Shown piece by piece: positions 1-10,500 of a stretch of 14,807 nt of DNA. The DNA is from Candidatus Omnitrophota bacterium (GTDB taxonomy: Bacteria; Omnitrophota; Gorgyraeia; Gygaellales; Profunditerraquicolaceae): assembly GCA_030691585.1 (NCBI GenBank), contig JAUYEC010000147.1, forward strand, positions 1 through 14,807, given 5' to 3'. Position 1 is the first letter of the stretch. Each line of letters begins with the position of its first letter. The position numbers and the translations under genes were made by a program. The notes under the pieces are model-generated. The model saw only the letters and a program-made list of their open reading frames with translations, was not told the DNA's origin and made no database searches.

Positions 1-1
1 T

Positions 2-1549
2 GACTTTGTTCCAAGCTACGATCTTAGATGTATGCATGCCGGCGATAATCCCTGGCTTGAGATAAACAAAAACGACCATATCTGGGTGGAGTTTTTTGTT
101 TATCAGGGAACACACAAGGCCGCAAAAATATACAAGTTAAATTCAAACCTGTGCCCTGTCAGCGAAATTTTAGAGGTTTTTTGGGATGGAGAACATTATA
201 AGCTTACCCAGGCCTACAATTCACATATTCTGATGCCGCAAGAAAGGCTCCAGGTGCTTTGGAAAATGTATTGGTTTGGCTGGGTAGATGATTTAAACGG
301 TTCTTCGTTCAATGAATATAGCGACGAGGAATTCAAAGAGCTGGCCGCGGATCTTCTATATAGAAAGCCTGCGGCGCCGAACGAATTAAACCAAGCTATG
401 GGTGGCAGTAATTATTTATCCAAGCGTATTTCCAGGGCCTTGAAAGAACTAAAGCAAGAGCAAAGGGCGGTTCTTTTGGAGCAAGGACGATATACATGTC
501 TGGACAAAGGAGCCCAGGTAAATCCAACAAAATATTTAAATCGATATGGCGAACTTCAGTGCGGGAATATTGTATTGCCAGGCGAAACATTCAGGGCGGC
601 CGTTGAGCAGGGCAGAAGGCCATATGCGCTTTTCAGGACAAACGGTGGCCAAGTCCAGGCTGCAGGCGCTATCTTCCCGATCACCCAACGCGATTGGCAG
701 GGCAATATTATTAATTGTTCTCTACGAGGTATCAAGTCCGGACATTTTAAGGGCAGAACATATTTTGAAAACGTCACATTGCCTGAAGGCGAAGTTTGTT
801 CTAAATACATCGCTGACTATTCAATAAATTTTAGACGCATCGGCATAGAAGCCCCGGGCAGCGTGATCACGGCAACCCTGTTTTTCGATGATGACCTGCT
901 CAAAGAAGTCCATTTTTGGAAAGGATATTGCTGTGGGATGTATTCAATATCTGCGCCGGGTGAACCATTTGCAGTAAGGCCAACAAGCGAATCCATGCCG
1001 ATAAAGATCTATAAAGGCTTTGGCGCGAGCAAAAATATTATACTTGGCGATCCGGAAATCGAGGAGTGGGATAATATCGCGCAAATGACGGGAAATGAAT
1101 TGAGAGCGTATTTACTTGCCCAGTTAAGTAACTCTCCGAGGACCCATGACGAATTAGTTAGTTTGCTGGGAGAAAGAAAATATCCGGAGTTGGATCTGAT
1201 GGCCGCTCTTAGGTATTGGCAGGACAATGACAGTGAAAAAAGAGCCGTGCGGTTTCCTAATGGGAAATTCGCATCCGCTGTCAGACACACTCTGTTAAAG
1301 CATCGTAGGATCTACATGGGAAGCGAAATATACAGCCTCCATGGCCGTTGGCTTGGACAGCTGACAAATAACCATGTTTGGGCAGCTTACGTGAATGGCG
1401 CAGACCACAAAGAAAAGCCGATCGCAGAGAGCTGCAATGGTGATTTTTCGCAAAGTGGCGTTATTTACATATATCCCGGATTCGAGGATATGATATGTGG
1501 CGATTCCATATCAACTCAAGATCCAGCCGTAGAAGTTCCTCTTCAGCAT
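2..1549 (+). other. Unrecognised mixed alpha/beta region
   Basis: Residues 1-516 of the giant ORF match no family I recognise. The first 60 residues alternate hydrophobic positions as in beta strands (for example WVEFFVYQ and AAKIYKLN). A helical stretch with several tryptophans follows (LWKMYWFGWVDD), then a charged helix (SKRISRALKELKQEQ) leading to VLLEQGRYTCL, which could be a helix-wing unit. The part coded near 800-1000 (SVITATLFFDDD, KEVHFWKGYCCGMYS) looks like beta-sheet. Codon choice resembles the rest of the ORF. I saw no signal peptide, catalytic motif or membrane helix here. Confidence 0.6.
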
Positions 1550-4500
1550 TGCCTGGCAGAGGCAGAAAGGTTTTTAGCGGCAAGGAGATTTTGCGAGGCA
1601 AGAGATCTATATGAATTGGCGGGAATGACCGCGCAAAATGGACAGATGGAACAGGTCCAAAATAAACTTCTTCAAGCGCAAAGATTGGATTTATTGAGCA
1701 GGGCTCAGCACGATTACGAATCAGGCAATTGGCCGAGAGCTGCCGATAGGATAAGGCAACTAATAGCAGCGGAAGAAAAGGCCAAAAGCGGATTTGTGCC
1801 GGATAATACACTCGTTTCTTTAAGGAAAAAATTGGCTGATGCCCAAGCCATGTCAGATTATGAAAAGGCCCGGAGCGCTTATTTAAATAAAGATTATCAC
1901 GAAGCCTATAGATTGCTGGAAGAAAGCGGTTTAACTGAAAGCAAGTTAAGTGCCAGAGGCTTGATATTGACTAGGGCGATGATAAAGAAGCGTCTTCCCG
2001 TGCCGCCGCCTGAATTGAAGTCTGGGCAGAGAGTCCCGCCGAAAAAACCGAGGCCACAACCTGATTTGGAGGAATTTCGGGGCCGCAAGGAAGTTACAAA
2101 TCTCAATGTTGTCCATGCTATGGCCTTCTTTTATTTTTTTGCCGAGGAACTTGTTTTTGAACTCGAAAATAAGAGGATAAAGAGTAGTGGGAAAAATAAA
2201 AATGAACAGGGTTTGATTAGGGAATTTATCGATGAAAATGGTGGAATTGATGAGGTTTTTGAACGCTTCGAAAATGCTATAGACGATCTACATATCGGCC
2301 AGTGCATATTAAGGGGCAAGCCGGAGTGCCAGGCTGAGATCGAAGAGCTCGCGGAAAAATTATTCGCCTTTGCAGAAAAAATTCTTCCCCAGGGCTCATA
2401 TAACGAAGTAAAGGCGATATGGGAGGAAGAATATGATGATCCGGTTATACTGGATATAATCCGCCATTGGAGAAACCCAAAAAAACTAACCAGAGAAGAA
2501 GAACAAGCGCAGACGGAGGAGCGATCCAAAAAGCAAACAAGTAACAGGCGTAGGACTGAGAAACAGGAAGAAGAACATGTCCCTCCGGCTGAATTAAGAA
2601 TAAATATTCCCCAGACAACGCCCGGAGATCTTTCTGATTGGATAGATGGAGCTTTGAATAATGAAGGCTATGACCCTATTGAAGCTGTCAATGAATTGCT
2701 TGATCCGGCAAATAGTTTGGGAAGAAGACACAGAAAAAGAAAGACGCTACCGCCCGTTCATAAAGATCCTGCCGGAGAAGGCGCTCAAGCTATAAAAGCA
2801 TCAGGAAGGAGAAATTCCCGCGCCATAGCCAGATTTTTAGCTGAACGCGCAGCAACTAACGGCGAACTTGATAAATTAGCCGGTGCTGCCGCAGCTAATA
2901 GCCAGCAGGCTGATAACCGCGGGATGATCCCGGCTTTAAGCTTCTTGCTTAATTGGCTGGGTATTCCCTTGAAATACCAGCCGGGGATAGAGTCGGCGCT
3001 GTGCGTGGCGGCCAAAATAGCGATTCCATTGATCATCGGAAGCCAAGATTTGGCCGCAGGGATTATCAGCATTGTATTTTTGGGTCTGCATTATATCATT
3101 CGTTCCCGCGCCCCGCCGCAGCCGTTTGGAGTGTTAGCCGTTACCCTTATGCATTTCGGCCTCCTGCGTTTACTTCCTTCCCCCAGCCTCCAGGCAGAGT
3201 TTATCCTTTCAGCAATCGCGATCCTGATCCTATCCATCGCGCTGCATTATTTTATCAATAGTTTAATTTCATTGATCTCGGAAAAAATAGAAACGTCCCC
3301 ATTCTCCCCATTCTCTTTAGAATACGTCCCTGCGGCCTATCCGGGGCTTTGGAGAGGCGCGCCGGAGAATATCTGGATACTGGCCCGCATTCCTTTTACC
3401 GATTTCAGCAGGGGGAGATTGTCCGAAGCAGGCAGCGCAGAACGTATCCAAGACGCTGTTTGTAAATATATCCACCAAAAAATGTTACTAAACAATTTTT
3501 TCGACCGGTTTAGTATTACCTTAAAGGATTTATTTCGCAACCTTATTGGAATTAGAAGGTTAGCAACAGCGTCTTCTTTACCTTCTTTACCGCAGTGGTC
3601 TGTTAGAGAGTTGACAGCGGATATATTAAGAAGAAACCCCGGGATCGGCGGCCCCGGCCTTCTCCGTTATTTAGAAGAACGCCATGAAAAAATATTCACC
3701 GAGGAAATACGACAGGAGCTGATGCTGGCCGTGGCGGGGGTATTAACCCGTCCGGATATAGGCGGCCGCGGCGGCAGGGCGGGCCTGCGCTGCGCAGGGC
3801 TGTGGCTGGCCGTGGCCATCGCGATAATCCTGGCTGGTTTTGTGTTTTATCACTTTGGCTTGCCGCACTTGTCCGGAGTGGGCGAGATGGCGGGAGCGCA
3901 GAGTATGGCATTGGCCGGCGTGATAGGCGCGGGATTAACAGGGGCGGAACAATTAAAGCAGGACCTTGCGGAAAAAATAAGCGCGATAGACGATATGGAT
4001 GTAGATGGGGGTACGAAATTAACTATTCTTGAAGAGTTAGCCGGCAGGATTCAGAAGGAACTTAATGAGCTAAAAAAATTAGCAGGGCCTGATTCCGTTC
4101 AAGAAATGAAAACTCAGCTAAAAAGAACGCTTGGCCGCAAAAAGGAAGAAATCATAAGATTGGCGAATAAGCAGGGCCAAGAAGATAAGCAGAAAGGCGG
4201 CCTTGGTTTATTGGAGTCATTAGTTATTGAGCCGTTAACTACTGCTAAATTAGAAGAAGAGGCGCTCCGGCGCAAGGATAAGACAAGCCCGCAAATAATT
4301 GAAGAGATTATCCAGGGGCAGGTTGAGTTGTTTTGGGCAAGGAGTTTTCTTGTCAGGCTCCTTAGGGCCGGGGCTGTCAGCGTAGGCCGTTTAAATACAG
4401 CCATAAAGGTTGTGATAGAATCAGCGGGAGGCGCAACGCATTCTCGTATTGAAACGCCGGCTATTGAGCCTCTAATTGTTTCTGATCCGGGGCCGATTAC

Positions 4501-7500
4501 CAGGAAGAATATTGGAAAGAGAAAGAGAACAACGCAAACGGCATTACGTTCAATTTCGGAATTAGTCGTTAAGCCTATAAATTATAATTGGGAAACGGCC
4601 CAGGGTAAAGGAGAATTACCTGATTTGAGAGGACAATTAAAAATAACCGATGCGCACGGAGAAAATACATTTTGTCCGGTTGGATATTATCAGTTTCGAT
4701 GGCGCGTTCTTGATTTCTCTGAGAAAGGATGGGAACCTGATATTATAGAGCAAGGCGTAAAAGATAAGCATTTTCAATTTACCGTAAAACTTGTCAAAGA
4801 AGGCAGGGAGCCTATTCACAGGGTTTTTCAAATAGGCCCTGCCCGCCGGGTATTGAAATGTTATTACGGTAAAAATAAAGGGACAACTTGTCAGGTATTT
4901 GACATAGTTTATATAAAAACATTAAAGCCGGGAGAGTCTAATTTTGGCCTAGCGCATGAAAGTCATTGTTCTTCTCTTCCGCAAGGCCGGAGACAACAGA
5001 AACCCAGGAGCATATATGATTTGGCGCCTCCAAGTATATATGAGGAAGAACAAGGGGAGATCGTGGTTCCCGAGGATCTGCCCGGGGCCATCAAGGCAAT
5101 AGGCGGAACTTGGCGGGTCTGGAATATGAAGAATACGGCATTTTGGGACTTAAGACTCACGGTACCGTGGCAACGAAGCGAAGATCGGGCCGCGACCCGC
5201 GCTTCTTTGCTTACTGGCAGTATAGACGAAGGAGACTCTGCCGGGGGCCGGAGATTAATCGTTCAATCGCTGAAAGGCAAAAATGACTTATATAAATTAT
5301 ATTTAATCCTGAGCATATTCGTTTATCTTAAAACGGCATCAGACAAGAGTTTTGATTGGGTAACTTTTATTTTATCAAAGAGCGAGATGCTGGCAATGGG
5401 CCGATTGGCTAATCGTGGATTTATTCCGGAACCTACCGGAGCATCAAGAACTAAATTAGTCTTTTTAACAGAAGATATTTTGGCCTGCAAATGGTTGAAT
5501 AAATTTTCAGGGTATTTTGAGTTTAAATTTACCGACCACCCTATCACTTTCCGGGCAATGTTTGCGCAGGAGAATATCGCAATTAGGCAGTGTGAACTCT
5601 TCGCGGTAGGGCAATTCCATAGGTTAGGGATTATGCTGAAGTGTTTGGAGGATCATCTAGCCAAAAGCGGCAAGAACCACGGCCCGCCCCTGTCTTTTGC
5701 CGAAAGGATAAACGGACGGCCGGTATTCCATATCGGCCTGCTAAAAACCATCTCTATCCTTAGGCGCAAAGGTTATTCCTACCGCGACATTATCTTCCTT
5801 TATTATCAAGTCATCCGTCACGAACTCTGCCCCGGCGAATCGGAAGCTATTGCTTTTCACTGGAGGAGTTTCCGAAGGCAGGTGCGGGGAGTACTGGATG
5901 CGGACAGGCCTGTCTTTATGGACAGGCGGGAGACTGTTAAATTAGTTGTCGCGGCATGGCTGGCGCCTGCTTGGCTCTGGGGGCCCAGAAAGACTGATGA
6001 TGATCAAGAACATTTAGTCCGGCTATTTAAAGGGTTGGGGCATTCCGGAAGAGCGGCCAGGGATTTTTCGCGGATGGCCTTGGATTGGCAGGATGATTCC
6101 GGCGGGCCCTTATTGGTTACTTTGCGGGACGAGTTACTGCAAAAACGCAGGACATTCAATACGGTCGAGGAGTTGGAACAGGCAGAATCTGACGCCGCCG
6201 GGAAGCTGGCCGCCAAAATTTATGCAGAAATAAAACCCGATGAGGCTATAAATCGACTTAGTGAAGTTGTGGCGCGGGGAAAGGCGGATTGTTTTTGGCA
6301 GCATCTGATATTTTTTGTTTTAGCCCGTTTTATTAATCTTAATGTTGCCCCTACATTGGTATATGAATTTGAGTCTCCGGGGTCGAAACCGCGGGAAAAA
6401 GAGCATCTGGCCTGTTTTGCGGTGTTGACCAGCAAGAAGGTAATGTTAATAGATCTCGGCCGCACTCCGAATTTTAAATCCAGCTCACCTTTTAGCAGAG
6501 AAGAATATTATCGAAGGTCAGGGGTATGTCTTGTGCTCAAGGATGACAAAATTAACCCCCTCAATTTATATCTAACTGTCCAACTGTTGAATGAACAGGC
6601 CTTGCGTGTCACACCGCTATATAATAAAGGGGTGCGGCATTTAGAAAAAGGAGAGATTAGCAGCGCAGAGTCATGTTTCCAAAAAGCAATAAAGATATGC
6701 CCGCAATTTGTTCCCGCGCTGATCAATTTAGGGATTATATATTTTAATAAAGGCCGTCTTCCGGATGCTGAAAGATATTTTAATCAAGCGCGGGCGTTTT
6801 ATCCCGGCATTGTCGTTCCTCTTGCCGGAAAGAGCTATCTTCCCCGGGGGGTTATTGCCTCCGGAAGCTTGAGCGCACACGGCATTTCTACGGATTCCCG
6901 TCCTTTCCATATCCATTATTTCGGCGAGGACAGCGCCGATCCGTTCTATTTATACCCAAGCGAGATTAAGGCCGCCGTCCGCTCGCACCACATTGAAAAA
7001 TGCCCTAACGGAGAGTTTGAGTTTATCGGTATTTGGTGGCCGGAAGACCTGCCGGAGACGGAAGTGGTATTGACCGATGAGGAGGCACGGTGTGAATTGC
7101 AAAATTGGCTGACGGTAAAAGAAGAGAGGCTGCGGCAGAGACTGGAGAAATTGCCTGCTGATGTCAGAGGCGATCTACGCCAGGTAATACATAATTTTCG
7201 CGGACAGCGCGAACCCATAGTCATACCAGGGCGCCTTAGTATAGGCCGCACACGGGGTGTCATCACCTCTTGTTCATACAGCGAGAAAAGCAAGCAGAGG
7301 CGGATGCGCGTCCGGCCAAACATCCGCGCCGACGCCCACCCCTGCACCACGCGCATCTGTTTTTCCGCGGCGGGGATGTTTGGCCGGGGAGGAAGGTGGC
7401 TGTGGTCGTTTATCTGGCGGACAGCGGGGTTGATTATTATGTTAGTCAACCTGCCGGTGTGGTTATTGTATCAATTGGGCGATTGGTTGGGTTTCAGAGG

Positions 7501-10500
7501 AGAGCGTGCGCCGCCTAATCTTTTGGATATTCCGGTTGCCGCGGTAGAAAACAATTCTCTCCGTATTAAACCCGGCCTTATAATCCTTGGGCTTATTTTT
7601 GCCACATCATTGATCTATCCTGTTTTTTCTATAATTCTATTAAAACTTAGCTTAGGAACTATTATACTTTCTATTATTCTATTACTACTTAGCTTAGGAA
7701 CTATTATACTCACCTTACATCACGAATATACCCACAAACAAAATCCTCGCATCGCAGGTGAAACTGACAGCAGCTACGAACTGCGGGTTTGCGCGATACA
7801 GGCAGGAAGGGGAATAAAAGTAACTCCTCTCGGCGGGGTGGACGGGCCTGCAAAGTGTGCATATCTGGTGGAGATCAACGGTTGCCGGATATTATTAGAC
7901 GCGGGTTTTGATCCGGCGGATGGAGGATGGATTGATTTTGCGGAGATTAAACATCCGGTAGATTACGTAATTATAAGCCACGCTCATCTTGACCACACCG
8001 GCTCATTAATTAATCTGGTAAAAAATTTCCCTGATGCCAAAATTTTCGCCACTGCTCCGACTCTGGAGATAATGAAGGTCCTAACCATGGACCTCCTTAA
8101 GTTAAGGAGCGAAAGTAATGATTATGCCTGTATACACAGGCAGGTAAACAATTTGCTCGCTCACTGTGCCAAGTTAGATTTCAATAGGTGGTATCAGTTA
8201 TCTGAAGAAGCAAAGATCATTCTTAGGCCGGCAGGGCACATTCTCGGAGCGGCTACGGTTTCTATCCTGACGCCTTTTGGTAAGGTAGGTTATACGGGGG
8301 ATATATCAGTGCGGCCGCAGACCACTGTCGGCGGAATGGCTGATTCAGGCGGCGAGGACTGTCTTTTTATGGAGGCGTTGTATGGAGACAGCGTAAATGT
8401 TTTAGGCAGGGAGGAGACGACAGCGGAATTTGCCGCGGCGATAAAAAAGGTTATTGAAAGAGGCGGATCCGCTCTTATTCCTGCTTTTGCATTAGGCAGG
8501 TCAGCGGAAGTCGCCCTGATTATCAGGAAGCTGCAAAAGGACGGCGTGCTCCCTCCGGTCAAGATATATATTGACGGGATGGCCAGAGAACTGGCCAGGA
8601 TTTACGATAAATATAAAGCGTTAATGCCGGAAAGTTGCCGTAGTTTGGTTGAAGCGGATGGAAGCTTGTTTTTTAGCCGGCGTAGTACGATTAAGAGCGT
8701 AAAAAGCGCTTGGCGTGACGAAATTGCCAACTTAGACGAACCGCATATTATAATTTGCGGAAGCGGTATGCTTGAAGGCGGATGCGCGATGACTTATTTT
8801 GAATGCATGGCCGGAGATGAGCGAAACGGGATATTTTGCGTAGGATATGCCAGCGAGGATAGCCTGGCTATAGAGATATCTAGGGCTCAGAAAGGCAGCG
8901 CCATAACTTTTTGTCCGGATAGAAGGTATCCAGACAAACTTACCACAATAACTCTGAACGCCGAAGTGCGCAGGTTCGCTTTTGGCTCACATTCTCCGCA
9001 GGCAGACTTGGTCCAGTCTGTGGTGAGGGCAAATCCGGAAGTCATAGCTTTGGTCCATGGCAGCGATACGGCCAGGCAGGCATTAAGAAAAGCGATAAAG
9101 AGAGTTGCGCCGCGGATAAAAGTCATATTACCTGCGGTCGGTAAGGTCATTGCCGTAAGAGGAAACAGGAGCGTTGAGTTTTCCGGTATCGAGGCGTTTC
9201 CAACTACTGTCGCAGAGAAAATGGCGTCAGCAGTTATTACTAAGCTAAAAAAACAACCTTTAACGCGGCAACAGTGTTTTGAAAGATACCTCAGGGGCGT
9301 ATTGAAAGAGGTATTCCACATTGCGCCTGATGATGCGAATGTACAAATGTTACGTTCATTTGCAAATGAGGTTGCCGGATGCCAAGACAGCAGTCCTGCG
9401 TTTGCCGAGTATCTTTATGATCGTTTGGGCCGTTCTTTCTCTCAACCTCAGAGCGCCAAAGATACTTTATGGCAGAAGATTCTGGAATGGGCCGGTGTTC
9501 ATATTGTTGGGCAGGGGGAGGCCACTGAAGGCCGGGCCCCGGCCGGTGCCGTTTGCGATGTCCCCCATATTTCGGAAGAAACGGCGCCTTCCTGTTCTGT
9601 CAAGGCAATGACGGACAAAGGATTGTGCGCGCCATTGCCTGCGCGCGAAGAGGTGGCTGATCCGGAGAACATAAGATCATGGTTTTATTTTAATCCTAAA
9701 GAGCTGCGTTGGCTGGCCGATGCTTTTAGGCAAGCGGACGACAGGGGTGTAATAGAAAGAATGTTCCCGGAGGCCGTGCAAGAATGGCATAGCGGACTAA
9801 AGGACACAAACCGGGAGCATCTTGCAGGTTACCTGTTAAGAATGTCTTTATTGAGTATTTTTGATTGTTCTACCCCGGAAACGCGCCGCCGTATAGCGGA
9901 AATATTTAAGGCAAGGGCGGTCATAGGGCCAGTCGGTTTGATCGTTGCCATCCTTGACCCCCGGAAAGTCAGTCTGAATGGTGCGCAATCGGCAATTTAT
10001 TTAGAAGGGGGCATTCCGTTGATCGTTATTAACGGCGATTACGCGTTAGCTTTAGGCGAAATTTTGACCGTCGCATCTTGGGATATACATCCGGAGACCC
10101 ATTTGGAAGAATTGAAGGAATACGGCTTTAGCAAGGGGAAGGCGGGTTTTCAGGAAGTAGAACAGATTATCGGGCATTTATTCGCAGAGCACTGGGTGAT
10201 CCACGAAGCCGCTCATGGAAACGGCATGGAGACATCACAGCAGATACTTGAGGAGTATCATGTGGCGGCAAGAAGCGAGAAGCCGTTTTATGAAAATACT
10301 CCGTTAAAAAGGCAAGAGATGATAAACAATCTATTCAGATATCTGGAAGGAACGGGTAAACGGGATATAAAACAAAGGATCAGCAACGCCAATAGGATCC
10401 GGGCTATCAGAAAAGCAATAGAAACAGGCGATGACCTGGTTATGGCGTATTTTATCAGGCAGGCCTATCCGGCGGGGAATAACCTGCGTCAAGGCGCCCT

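Noticed and set aside
1..120. Gene start at the ATG at base 32
   Set aside because: No ribosome-binding-like sequence precedes it and the frame is open from base 2. Starting there cannot be excluded, but the partial interpretation is simpler.
2953..3261. 102-codon plus-strand open frame in another frame over the membrane region
   Set aside because: The main frame there gives clean hydrophobic helices; the alternative is Pro/Arg-rich with no pattern, so no frameshift is inferred.
5819..5833. HELCP as an active zinc protease site
   Set aside because: The second His of HExxH is replaced by Pro.
6946..7449. 167-codon open frame on the minus strand, the longest complete one in the window
   Set aside because: It lies opposite the TPR/JAMM-like coding region, has atypical composition and no recognisable motif. 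It is best explained as an antisense shadow.
8887..9321. 144-codon minus-strand open frame
   Set aside because: It is antisense to the conserved beta-CASP motifs B and C, whose plus-strand coding is certain.
9321..9611. 96-codon plus-strand open frame after the beta-CASP domain
   Set aside because: Its translation is rich in Arg, Leu and Pro without motifs. The main frame has plausible helices, so it is treated as a shadow.
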